Assembly (NCBI GenBank): GCA_003194525.1
Contig: NBIV01000098.1
Span: 62,001 to 126,000 of the forward strand
Source of the DNA: Gracilariopsis chorda
Lineage: Eukaryota > Rhodophyta > Florideophyceae > Gracilariales > Gracilariaceae
Direction of reading: 5' to 3'
Length of the DNA stretch: 64,000 nt
This document shows, piece after piece, positions 11,216 through 21,978 of the stretch; the stretch's first letter is position 1; each line of letters starts with the position of its first letter. Made by a program: the position numbers and the translations under genes. The notes under the pieces were generated by a model. It did no database searches, was not told where the DNA came from, and worked only from the letters and a program-made list of their open reading frames with translations.

Positions 11216-14200
11216 GTCTGGAACCCATACCCGAACAGATGAAATTGGCCCTCCCAGTAAACTATACCTTCCACGTAATCACAATAACTCTTCGGCGTAC
11301 TGGATACAAAAACGACTGAATTTGCAAGCAATGGTCGCTAGACTGGGCTCCCCGATGCTTTTTGTCACAGTCACAATGAACTTATGGCGGGAAGAGATGA
11401 AAAGGTTTAGTATGGACAACGAAAACACCGGAGCATTTTCTCTACAAGGAGACAGAAGCCATCCTTTTGATAGGCCAGACCTTATTGCAAGAGTGTACAA
11501 CCAGTATGCATATTCAATCATAAAAGATCTACAGAATAATTCAGAAGAGCTCTTTGGCTTGAAATGCATTGGGATTGCCGCCAAACTTGAGTTCCAGGAG
11601 AGAAATACTCCACATCATCACATTCTTCTTTGGTTGGAGGGGGCGTGATTGAAGATCCTGAGATCATTGAAACTTTGATCAAAGCCGAACTTCCTCGGGG
11701 TGGCTCGACTGCGGACCAGGAACTCCGAAAATTGGTGAAGAAATTCAATATGCACAGACACTCTCCATATGGCCGTGGTCGTACCTCTGACGGGAGGTGC
11801 AGATTTGGGTATGATCGACAAGAAATTGTTTCTGAAACAACGATAAATGAGTACAAAAACCGAATGACCTACCTAAGAAGAAGGGCAGAAGATTTGGAAG
11901 TGGTTTCGTACAATCCAGATCTCACAATGAAGTACAAGGCTCACATCAATGTTGAAAGAACCCAAGAGGGCAGCGCTGTCGCATACCTGATGAAGTATGC
12001 TTTCAAGAGTTCTGAAGTACAGGATTTGGTTGTATCAAGTCGAACGAAAAGCGAATCAAGTGCACAGAGCGACATGCTTGAAAATGAGATCAAGGCGTAC
12101 ATGAGAGCGAGAGTGGTGGGCGCGGTTGAAGCTGCATGGAACCTCTTTGAGTTCAGGCATATTCGCATCAATCCAAATGTACAGGCGCTTGAGATACATC
12201 TCCGTGGAGAGCGACAGGTTTTGGTTCGAAACGTAAGACTGCCTAGACATCTGAAGTCTTCCCTGCTGGAAAGATATTTCAAACGACCCTCCCGGTACAT
12301 GGAATTGGACTACATGAAAACTACAAGACTGTACTTGTATACGATAAGCTACCTCGCTCTGTACCATAGTCTGATTCCACTCAGGATGGTGGAAGTCCAC
12401 GAATGTACGTCGTGAACCGATCCCAAAATGATCGAACTGTGACTCGAATTAGATTTGCTTCTCCTGCAAATCCCGATCTCTTCGCTCTTCGAATATTGCT
12501 TATGAACTCTGCATTCAGCTCTTTTGATGATCCGAAACATGTTGGGAGCGAATCGTACTGAACTTATAGAGCAGCAGCAGTAGCCCGTGGACTATATATC
12601 CATGGTGAAGAGTACGAAACGGCTTTTGATGAGGCAGTAGAATACCATTCTACTCCTGCTGAGCTGCGTTAATTGGTCGTCACTTCCTTTCAAAAATGGG
12701 TAAATCCTAAAAATGTCATTGAAAAGCACGAGTGAGCTCTAACTGCATATATAACGGAGGGAAACAGATCAAAAAGAAGAGAAGAACTACTACGAAGAAT
12801 CATTGAGATTTTGGACAGATATAGTGGTCGAATTATCAGAAATGATCCCTTCTTTCATTTTACTGTATCACAACATCATCTCAGAGAGAGCGAACTGCAA
12901 TTAGCAAAGAAACGACCTGAATTACGTCGCAGCTCTTCTTCGAGGTCCAGGTGAAGGTTAAAAGAGCGATATGATGATCTGAAAGAAGACCAGAAACTCG
13001 TTTTTGACAAAAAAAGGAGAGAAAAATACCGAGAGAGAATGGAAGAGTCTGAAAGACTCAACACACAAGGAAGCATTTTCTTCTTACAAGGACAAGCGGG
13101 GACAGGGAAGATCTATCTCCAATATTTGCTGAGATATACTGTTGAGCACGAAGACCTATTGATGTGACAGCCACGACAGGTATTGCTGATGCACAATATG
13201 AAAGCGAAAGAACTTTTAATAGTTTGTAAGGCTTGAAGGTTGATGACAACAAAGATTTGCAAAATAGAGGGCGTCCGATACTTTGCAAGTACGGAACACG
13301 ATCAAGGAGATCAGAACTAATACGAAAGACTGTTTGCTGGTAGTTGATGAAGCTTCAATGTGCCCAAAAATTGTTCTTCGAGATTGTGAACACCGTAATG
13401 AAGAATTTAAGAAACTCTATGAAAGACTTTGGAAGCATGTTCGTAGTTATGGCAGGAGACAATATGCAGTGGCTTCCAGTGGTTCCAAGAACGAGAAAAG
13501 TATCCGAAAGGGACGGAAGAATTCCTATTATTCCATTATATCTCCTACGGAAGCTTTCATGGTACTCTTGCGAGCATTGGGGCAGAATAATCAAATTTCT
13601 TCGCCTTACAGAACAGGTTCGTCAACAAGATGATCCACGTTTTGCAAAAGGTTTGCTCAGTCTTGGTTGTGGGACATTTCCAGTATCTGCAAGGCTTCTA
13701 ATCATGTAGAAGTCAGATGTAAACGAAGCATAAAAGTTGCTGTGGAAATTGTTTACAACACGGAAGAGAGGAGATCTCAAACTCAACCGATTGATTGTTG
13801 CCCCAACGAATCAATTAGTGGAAGAACATAACTAGAACGTCTCTTAGTATTTCCCAAGAAAGATATTTGGCTTGAAGTCTGTAAAGAAGACGATTGTTCC
13901 CAATCCAAGGCCAACCAATGAAAAGTTGCACACAAATAGTACAATTGGACCTAAAATGACGTATAATTACGCTCCAAATTGAGTCCCACACCACCATTTG
14001 AAACTAAAGTTAGATGTTCTTGTTATGGTGATTCGAAATGCACTTCATCTGCACTTGCTGAATGGAAAAATTCTTATCGTTACCAGCATTTCATGCAGAG
14101 TGAATCGACTTCTGGGCATTGATGAACATGGGAAAATTCAGGAAAGCTGTTAACTCCACCGCATTGACTTGGTTTCCGAGTTTGCAGATGTGAAAATCAA

Positions 14201-14600
14201 ATGTCGACAGTTTCCCACTAGATTGGCATTTGAAGCAGCTGTGTATAATGGGCAAGCACAAACGCTGAAGAAAATGATAATTGACTTTCGAACAAACGTT
14301 TTTTCGCCCGGTCAGGTCTATGTTGGATTTTCGCGTGTCAGAACATCTGATAATGTGTTACTGCTGCATAGTGAAGACGACATCCCCCGAAATGCGCAGG
14401 ATTTCCATCCAATGCCGGTGGGCATCAAAAACCCTGTTGTACAAGAAGCTGTAGACTTTGTAGAGGGGCGTCATTAGTTTGACATAGTTTAGTTTATGCG
14501 TAAACCAAAATTTGGGTGCATATCTAATGCAAACTTTTGGCCGCGGCGCGAAGCGTGGCCTGCAGCCGAAGGCCGCTTTTCCTTGTTCAGAGTTAACGAT
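11215..14600 (+). mobile_element. Helitron relic (Rep and PIF1-like helicase)
   Basis: A rolling-circle DNA transposon, decayed by many frameshifts and stops. The Rep part (about 11290-12415) shows the Helitron_like_N pattern: GSPMLFVTVTMN, RPDLIARVYNQYAY, the metal-binding HxH site (PHHHILLW, near 11608-11630), and YNPDLTMKYKAHINVE. The helicase part (about 13000-14477) shows Walker A (GQAGTGK at 13090-13110), Walker B (LVVDEASM, about 13340), motif III (AGDNMQWLPV, about 13450) and the C-terminal block with GQVYVGFSRV (about 14320). The usual long region before the Rep domain is missing, so the 5' side is truncated. After the helicase, 14541-14575 can form GC-rich hairpins, as near Helitron 3' ends, but no clear CTRR end follows at the usual distance. 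Both outer boundaries are approximate. Confidence 0.85.
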
Positions 14601-14620
14601 TCACAGATTAATGAAGTCAT

Positions 14621-16767
14621 AGAACGAGACTAAATCTCCGGATAAAAGAAGAGGTACAGAGAGTTGAGGACAACCGAAGCAGGCAGGTATATGAAAGAAG
14701 GTTCGCAAAATGGAATTGTGAACATATGTGACTGTTCCACCTCACCTCTTTCACTCAACAGGCCACTTTTTTGAAAAGGAAGGACGGTCCTTTCAAGAAG
14801 GCTATGAAACTGGTAAGCTTCCTCACCCCGTTTCATTGAAGAACCTTTTGTTGGAGTACGAATGCTGACATCTCTTGGTTCGTTGCTCAAACATCTTTCA
14901 GGCAGTATTTTGCGATTGCGAGATCGGCGTTATCGTATGCAACGTTCACAACGGCAAACTCTTCGAGTACAGCTCCGCAGACATGGAACAAGCGCTGAAC
15001 CGCTATGCATCGTATAACGGACCGTCAGAAAGACGGAAGAGAGAGGACGTAAGTTTGGTCGGCAATTCCAGATAGGTGAAGGGTTACACAGCAGCAATTA
15101 ACCGCTTCGCTTATCTCCTTGTCTTTGCTCTAGCTGTCTGGATTATCAGCCGCCAAAGGGTTCTCGGATATTCCCCAGAGTGAGCCCAATGTGGAACGCA
15201 GCTCTTGCAGCCTCGCGTCGCGCTAGGCCAATCAACAAATTTGAAGAGGAAATCATCGCACAACCACAAAGCAGCAATCGAACGCTCTCTTTCGGAGAGA
15301 CAACAGTAGCTCCAAAGGCCAACTTTGAACCACATCCGATCCAGGGGGAACACCGATGAGATGGCTTTGAAGAGGCTGAAACTAGGAAATGGGTATTACC
15401 GAGTTGCAAACTCAACGAAAGCCCAGCGAGCTTTGGAGAATAAACCACAACTCGAAGCGAATCCGATATTTCACACAGCACCAGTGAAAAGCGCTTTGAG
15501 TTGGAGGAACAGCTGAATCAAGCACCCCATATTCCTCCCACAGTTTCAAGCTCAGTACGTCCTCAAGCACACCTTACAACTGCGCTGCTCTAGAAACAGA
15601 GTCTCACAGAAAACAGCCCTGGTCGCCCCACAGGCTGTGAGACCAAATCCCATCGTGGGGACTGCTTCCGACTCTAGCTGGGGAGCAGGCCTCGATGGAA
15701 ACAATGACTTCAGCCTCCCGCAGTCTGCTCCAAACGTCTTGTCTCAACGAGACCCTTTTGATAACAGAGATAGTGCTTAGCCGAACCGGACTGGTGCTCA
15801 TCTGCAGTCGAGCGATCTCGAGATCATGTTCAATGGCTCCAACGGGCTGCAGTTTACGACAAATGGGAGTGCGTCTGAAGCATCCCACGCTCGTTCTCAC
15901 TCGCAATTACCATACGGCTGGATGGGGGAGCACAATGATCATTCCGAAATTCCGACCGTTATCTGTAGCCGGGATGGGATGGGCACGGTACGTGCGCCGA
16001 ATCCTGCTGAAGTCAACAGGGCTACGGGAGATGAGAAAGAGGAAAATGTTTCTCAAGCCAAACAATACTCTCCCAGAAGTGCAGTGGAAGGACCCCCAGC
16101 TGAAAGGCTTCAAAGGTTTCAATCTCTGCCCAACACTCTGGTACCGAAGCTCCTGACCATTGTCCTATTTCTGGCGTTGTACAGGATGACATGGACAACA
16201 GCTAGAAATCAGAAACAGGACATGGCCTTGCCCAAGGTGCGAATAGTAATGCACGCGAGCCTGGAGCTGGTGGTGTGATTGTCCGAGGACCTTCCAAAGG
16301 TGAGAAGAACGAGACTACTGAAGTCCCAAAGAGTAATGATCCGCTAGACCTCGGTAACGAATGCAATCAGGGAGCAGGGACTGAGAATGTGGAATCGACG
16401 ACATCGGCTGCTTGTGGCTCTGTAGCGGAAAGCACAGCACAGAGTGATGTTGCTATCGGGTCTCAGTTAACCGGAGATATACTGTACAGCATCTGAATTT
16501 GACGGCCTCCCCTCGGGAGCAAGCTCCGTGGATGGCTCTGGGTTCTTTGCCTATCAGGGACTCTGGAGAACGGATTCTTCTTGTTTAGTGCAGAATCGCA
16601 CTGCAGATAGCTTCTCAGGAAGAAGCGCTGAAGCGAACCCGTTTGCAATACGGAGTTCATCTAACACAGGTTTCGCCACGGTTACGCCAAGGTTTTGTGA
16701 TTCAACTCCAGGTGAGGACCTTCAACGAAGTCCCGTCGCACCTGGCGCGCCCTTCGAGAAGTCGTAG
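14621..16767 (+). pseudogene. Decayed MADS-box (MEF2-like) transcription factor gene
   Basis: Three exons together spell a MADS DNA-binding domain. Exon 14639-14686 ends VQRVEDNRSRQ; an intron runs 14687-14761 (GTATAT...AACAG); exon 14762-14812 reads ATFLKRKDGPFKKAMKL; an intron runs 14813-14901 (GTAAGC...TTTCAG); exon 14902-15048 reads AVFCDCEIGVIVCN, then NGKLFEYSSADMEQ, and ends at another GTAAGT donor (15049). The CDCEIGVIVCN-type block and the RYASYNGPSE stretch after it resemble MEF2-type MADS proteins. No start codon lies in frame upstream, and the Helitron ends just before it. Downstream to 16767, a polar Ser/Pro/Gln-rich protein can be followed only by changing frames and crossing in-frame TGA, TAA and TAG codons. 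I read it as a host gene that has lost its 5' end and decayed. A functional gene with mis-assembled exons is less likely. Confidence 0.7.
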
Positions 16768-19012
16768 TGGTTAGAATGAACTTCACGAGATGATTGTCGT
16801 AGCACGAGATAGGGATCCCTGGTCAGTCTGGAGGACGACTGTTGTAGAGCGGTGTCTGCCAAGCTGCGCAGTTTCGTTGAAGAACCAGCGAAACCTTTTT
16901 TTTGATCATCCATGCCCACAAGCGACCCGAATGTCGTGCAACATGAAGCGCATGATGTTACCCAGAAAGATGTACAAAGGTAGCAGTTACCGTTACCTTT
17001 GCACCTTTGGTAGTTACCGTTGGTACAGTAGCAAACTCGCTCCTGGGTGCTTTGGACCACAGCGTGAGCCGACGTCGCACACAACTCTCATTTTGCGTCC
17101 ATGTCTACAACTTCCTAAATGTACATGTCAGTTTGACTTTGAAATCCCTGGAAAACCATTGCTTCCGTTATGAATAGTACTATCGCGACATACTCTGTAT
17201 CTTTACATCATCTTCACTGCATCTGTTGTAGCCTCAGTAGAGCTCAACAAAGGTGGTTTCCCTTGTACTCTAAGCTGTTCAGATGCAGTGCGTCATGCAC
17301 CTGGATGCCCTATAGGAGCGAGAACAATAGAAGTTCCTTCATCAAACGCCAAAGGACTGTAATCAAAACTGCGATGCATGAGAAAAACGGAAGTGCAGTA
17401 CAAAGCGTAGCGGGCAATACTGGTAGCAATCTCAGTAGAGGATGGTGCGATTAGGAGAATCCAAACAGGAGCAAGTAGTCAAGAATCACAGCAGAAGTAC
17501 CAGTGAAGTGGGGCTTGACGACAAAAACAGATTGCAATGTGCCGACTTCGACCAAGTGGTGGAATCGCTACGCGTCTAGCAAGCAAAGATTTGTTTAATG
17601 ATGACTATGGACAACTGCCCTTGAAAAAGAGTTGCAATTGTACACAAAGGTACACAAACGGTCGTGATGCATGGGTATTCGCAAGGTAAACGAACAACTG
17701 TACAACAGAAGCACCAGGCGGGTGAGCGGGGCGAACGTACAATAAGGTGTGAAAGATGAGGACGCAAGCTAATTACAGAGTGGAACGTAACGGAGTTTTG
17801 CTCGGCAAGAGCGGTTCTGTGCCGGGGAGTGGGGGGTGATACACTTCACAGTTGCTAGGACTGGTTTTGAGGTAGTGGTGAGTCTTCATTGTTCTCGGGA
17901 TGCGGCTCTTGTGATTGATCAAAAGGAATACCAGAATTGTCCAAGGCCCTAAAAAAGTTTGGAGAGGCAGCGCGTAAACAAGTGCTTGAGGTTAGATGAA
18001 TGTTGAGTTGTATAGGGTGGAATATGTGTTTTGCAAAACGCACTTCTCGGCGGCTGCCAAGTTGGAGCGAATGGTTCCTATGTCTCGACGTATGTGTTCA
18101 ACCTGTCGTTCAAAGTCGCCCGGTTGTGCCCGTCTTTTCGGCTGTGATTGCAGCGGGGTGAAAGGCATGTAGGCGGTCAGTTAACGCGGGGCGATTTCAA
18201 GGGTGGGAACAAGTTTGGAGAAAAGGATGGGTTTGTGACAAACCTTTTGGGCGGAGGGAGGCGGGGTATCACCGTTATTCTTGGAGGCTGCTTTCATTGT
18301 GGTAGTAGATTGTTTCTCTATCGAAGGGAGCGGTGCGCGTCTGTAGGAATGTGTTGCACGAGGGGGGGTAGGTGGGATGAACGGGCCGGGTGTGATGGAG
18401 CGGGAGTGTGTTGTAAGTCGGTGCCGGTGCGACGTAGAAGTTGGCGGCAGTGAAGGTAAAGTTTAAGACGGGCGAGGCACACAGCTGTTGCGAGTATGTT
18501 TGTTACGATTGGGACAGCGGTTCTCTGCTGAGCGGCGGCTCTGTTGCATGACGGGTCGCGTTATACCAGAGGTAACTTTTAGTAACGGTACCGCTGTACC
18601 CACGAATGATTTTTGTTTTCTTTTTTTCGGTCTGTGCGCTCGCTGGTGCGGGTGATGCGCGTTCTGATGTGATGGCGAATGGGCCAATGATGTTTAACCG
18701 GTGTGGGAGTGGACGTCTGTTTGTGTTAGGTGCTTGCTGTTGGAGTAGCTTTGTACTGGTACCGTGGTACAGGGCGGTGACGTGTGTGGTTATGAGAAGT
18801 GGCGGGAGGAAGCGCGGCAACGACAAGAAGATACGCGAAGGGCGGCGGAGCGCGACGAATTGTATTTGCACAAATGCATGTAGCGAGAGGAGCAAGTGAC
18901 GAGACTAGGTACGATAGGAAACCAAAAAGGTGGTACTATTGGTGTGCTTTTATAGCAAAGTTGGGTTTATAAGCGCATGTTTGAACGGTGAGGGCTATGG
19001 AGGTACGTGTAA
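16768..19012. other. Intergenic DNA, no supported gene
   Basis: Short open frames are present on both strands, but none has a recognisable domain, good length or a clear promoter. GC content rises steadily towards the GC-rich cluster starting at 19 kb. G-rich stretches occur around 18140-18450. Confidence 0.5.
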
Positions 19013-19810
19013 TCAAGTGATGTAAGGCATGAACGGTTGGTTTCGGTCGGCGTTGAGATGGCACTTGTCTACGAGGAAGCTGAGCTCGTCGGCGGTGTCA
19101 TCGTCAAGTAATCGTTGCATGGATTCGGATTCGGACGGGGTGGAAGCAGGAGCGTCGCGCTGTTCGTCGGTAGCCGTGTGGTGCTGTGGCGTGGGCTGCT
19201 TCGACGACGAAGGGGTTGGAGACGAGGCGGGAGACGCGGTTGGTGAGGGCACTGCAGATGGGGCAGGGTGACGAAGCTTGAGATGAGCGAGATGCGCACT
19301 GAGGCGGGTTGAGGCGTCGTTGGTCTTGGAACGCTTGACGGACGGCGGACCGAGAAGGTTATCCATCATGGTGGTGAGGGCGTCTATTCCAATGTGGTCT
19401 CTGCAGCGCTTGGGCAAGGGGCGTCGCTCGATGGGCGACTTGACGGAGAGGGGGAGCCTCGGGGCGCGGTCGCCGAAGACCAGCGCGGTGGGGCGCCTGC
19501 CGTCGGCCCTTTTGCGCGCGCCCTTGTCACGGAAAGAGGGGTGGTGCGACGACGCGGCGGCGCGGGAGGCAAAGTCGGCGGCGAGCTGTTGGGGGTCTAC
19601 GGGGCGGAAGGCGCCTTGCGGGGGCGGGTCGCAGTGCCGCTGCAGCGCGGGCGCCGGCGTTGCGATTCGCGACGAGGAGCCGAAGACGTAGCCGCGCGCA
19701 AAGCGACGGAGGCTTTCGTGCGCGGGGGAGGACGAGGAGCACGGTTGTTCGCGACGTTCGGCGGCGAGCGGCAGTCGCAGCTGCAGCTGCACCTGCTCGG
19801 ACGTGCGCAT
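19013..19810 (-). CDS. Unknown Ser/Pro/Ala-rich protein, 265 aa
   Basis: The reading frame is open from 20032, but the first part of that longer version is proline and alanine low complexity over G/C runs, so the internal Met at 19810 (MRTSEQVQLQL) is the preferred start. The protein is basic and disordered in its first two thirds, with a short ordered-looking block (HIGIDALTTMMDNLLGPP), a basic patch (SVKRSK) that could be a nuclear localisation signal, a Ser/Thr/Pro-rich stretch and an acidic C-terminus (DDDTADELSFLVDK). I do not recognise a family. It is divergent from RPN11 and shares its GC-rich upstream region. Codon use is strongly GC-biased, like RPN11 and unlike the genes further right. 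A short regulatory or nuclear protein is plausible but unproven. Confidence 0.55.
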   Translation of the reverse strand: MRTSEQVQLQLRLPLAAERREQPCSSSSPAHESLRRFARGYVFGSSSRIATPAPALQRHCDPPPQGAFRPVDPQQLAADFASRAAASSHHPSFRDKGARKRADGRRPTALVFGDRAPRLPLSVKSPIERRPLPKRCRDHIGIDALTTMMDNLLGPPSVKRSKTNDASTRLSAHLAHLKLRHPAPSAVPSPTASPASSPTPSSSKQPTPQHHTATDEQRDAPASTPSESESMQRLLDDDTADELSFLVDKCHLNADRNQPFMPYIT

Positions 19811-20416
19811 CTTGGGAGGGAGGGCGTTTGGCGGTGAGCGCGGGAGGGGGGGGGGGGGGGACGGCGGCGGCGGAGGAGCTGGAGGCGGTGGGATGCGCGG
19901 AGGTTGCGATGCGCGGCGCGACGGACGCGACGTCAGAGGGGGGGGGGCGCAACAGGCGTCAACGGCGCGCGCCGCGCGTGCGGCCGCGCCAGCACCGCTT
20001 TGCAGTTTGCACCGCCTTGCACCGCGCTGCACAGGCGCGCGTGGCCGCGTGGCATCCGCCTATTGGCGCGCGGCGGCGGCTCGCGGCTACCGCGCGCTAC
20101 CCCGGGTAGCCCCCCCCCCCCCCCCCCGCGCTGTCCGTTGCACGTTCAAACGCCCCGCGCTGTAACAGCCGCGTAACTCGTCCTTTCTGGCGCTCGGTGC
20201 TGTCGCCGATGCAACCTGTCCACGCGCTTCTGCTGGCCACGTGGCACGTTTCGCTTCCAACGCCCCCCCCCCCCGCTTCGATTCGCTCTTCGAGCGCGTG
20301 CTCCGTCCCTCTCCGCCAGCAGCGCCCCCTCTTTCGCTGTCGCTTCGGCCTCCGCTTCCCCCCCGCTACCGTCCCCCCGCTACCGTGCTCCCCTCCCCCC
20401 CCACCGAATCGCAACT
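19811..20416. promoter_or_regulatory. GC-rich divergent promoter region with long G/C runs
   Basis: This 600-base stretch separates two divergent genes. It contains several long single-base runs on the plus strand: G runs near 19845-19860 and 19938-19948, and C runs near 20109-20128 and 20264-20275, embedded in GGC-rich sequence. No TATA box is seen. Such G tracts could form quadruplexes, and they also make exact run lengths unreliable. Confidence 0.5.
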
Positions 20417-21361
20417 ATGGATCGCTTCCAGAGAATGCTCACGCAGAGCCAGAGCGCGGCCAATCCGGACACGCCGATCATGGACACCGCAGAGACCGTC
20501 TACATCTCCTCGCTCGCGCTGCTCAAGATGCTCAAGCACGGCCGCGCCGGAGTCCCCATGGAGGTCATGGGGCTCATGCTCGGCGAATTCGTCGACGATT
20601 ACACAGTCAAGGTCGTCGACGTCTTCGCCATGCCGCAGAGCGGAACGGGCGTCTCCGTCGAGGCCGTCGACCCAGTCTTCCAAACCAAGATGCTTGACAT
20701 GCTCAAACAGACCGGCCGCCCAGAGGTCGTCGTCGGCTGGTATCACTCCCACCCCAGTTTTGGATGCTGGCTGTCCGGCGTGGATATCAACACCCAGCAG
20801 AGTTTTGAACAGCTCAACTCCCGCGCCGTCGCCGTCGTCATCGACCCCATTCAGTCCGTCAAGGGCAAGGTAGTTATCGATGCATTCCGTCTCATCCTGC
20901 CGCAGACCCACATGCTAGGGCAGGAACCCCGTCAAACCACCTCCAACGTCGGCCATTTGAACAAGCCCTCCATTCAAGCCCTCATCCACGGCCTCAACCG
21001 CCAGTACTACTCCATCGCCATCGCCTACAAGAAGAACGAGCTCGAGCAGGAAATGCTCCTCAATCTGCACAAGAAGAAGTGGATGGACAGCCTCTCCGTC
21101 TCCGACTTCGAGCACCACTCCGAGAGCAACGAAAAAACCATCACCGCCATGTTGGACCTAGCCAAGTCCTACCACAAGGCCGTCCAAGAGGAACAAAAAC
21201 TCACACCTGAGCAACTCGTCATTGCGCGCGTTGGAAAACGCGATGCAAAGAAACATCTGGCTGCTGATGTTGCCCAGCTTATGGCCGAGAATATCAATCA
21301 ATGTCTGGGAACCATGTTGGATACCGTCATTTTTCGACAACAAGTCGCTACCACCGATTAA
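20417..21361 (+). CDS. RPN11: 26S proteasome regulatory subunit RPN11 (deubiquitinase)
   Basis: RPN11 (PSMD14/POH1) is the zinc-dependent deubiquitinase of the proteasome lid; it removes ubiquitin chains en bloc as substrates enter the core. The 314-residue product is the usual family length and is collinear with it throughout. The MPN+/JAMM domain fills roughly residues 25-160: EVMGLMLG supplies the upstream Glu (about residue 49), and [14 protein letters not shown] (H110, H112, D123) is the intact metal-binding motif, so it should be catalytically active. The C-terminal half carries the helices that pair with RPN8. The start at 20417 gives MDRFQRML, in line with family starts. It is intronless and strongly GC-rich at its 5' end. 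A possible AATAAA poly(A) signal lies at 21393-21398. Confidence 0.97.
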   Translation: MDRFQRMLTQSQSAANPDTPIMDTAETVYISSLALLKMLKHGRAGVPMEVMGLMLGEFVDDYTVKVVDVFAMPQSGTGVSVEAVDPVFQTKMLDMLKQTGRPEVVVGWYHSHPSFGCWLSGVDINTQQSFEQLNSRAVAVVIDPIQSVKGKVVIDAFRLILPQTHMLGQEPRQTTSNVGHLNKPSIQALIHGLNRQYYSIAIAYKKNELEQEMLLNLHKKKWMDSLSVSDFEHHSESNEKTITAMLDLAKSYHKAVQEEQKLTPEQLVIARVGKRDAKKHLAADVAQLMAENINQCLGTMLDTVIFRQQVATTD

Positions 21362-21392
21362 CTTTTCAACCACTTCTTTGCTCACTCCGTGT

Positions 21393-21398
21393 AATAAA
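21393..21398 (+). terminator. Possible poly(A) signal of RPN11
   Basis: An AATAAA hexamer lies about 30 bases after the RPN11 stop codon. The position is suitable, but a hexamer alone is weak evidence. Confidence 0.35.
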
Positions 21399-21978
21399 CC
21401 CCGCTCTACCCTTGTCTCGAGCATATTCTTTTAATTTAACTGTCGCCACCTAGCTCTGCATGCCAATCGCGCCTTTGGAAATGTATCAGTACAGCTGAGG
21501 TGTCGAGGCGCTGCCAAACACCTCTGAGACATGCACAAGCATCAAAACTCGTTGCTCCTTCACCTCATTTGCAGGTGGAAGTGCACCATTGTAGATCTGC
21601 AATTCCATACCAAGGGAACCGCTAGCAATCCCATCAGATGCTATCTACAAAGGCCTATCAACATGCAAAATCAAGGATGAAGGGTTAGATTGCTACTGTA
21701 TATTCATAACTGGCCCTGTTGCCGCGCACCGTAGCCCCCCGCCAGCACGCCACAATTCCAACCACCTCTCTTGTACACTGATCTGCTCAACCGTGCTCAG
21801 TGCACCGTCTCCTCTCTATCGAGCCTATTCATTCTTCTTTCTGCTTGTAAGCGACCCCCAGTTTCAGCAACGCACTTTCAGCTTCTCATCGCCCTGAGCC
21901 ACGCTTCGCAGCGGCGCCTATACCATCAAGTTCTGAAACCCAATTCGAATCATACACTGTGAACGACCACTGCTTCCC
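21399..21978. other. Intergenic, includes CT-rich leader of the next gene
   Basis: No open frame of note. The last 250 bases are rich in C and T, as expected for a 5' untranslated region and promoter of the gene at 21979. An AATCTAACCCT motif lies on the minus strand at 21681-21691. Confidence 0.4.

Noticed and set aside
18503-18895. Open frames around 18.1-18.9 kb
   Set aside because: GC-biased sequence lengthens chance frames; no recognisable protein features.
20197-20873. Alternative plus frames overlapping RPN11
   Set aside because: They are shadows created by high GC; the RPN11 frame is conserved over its full length.
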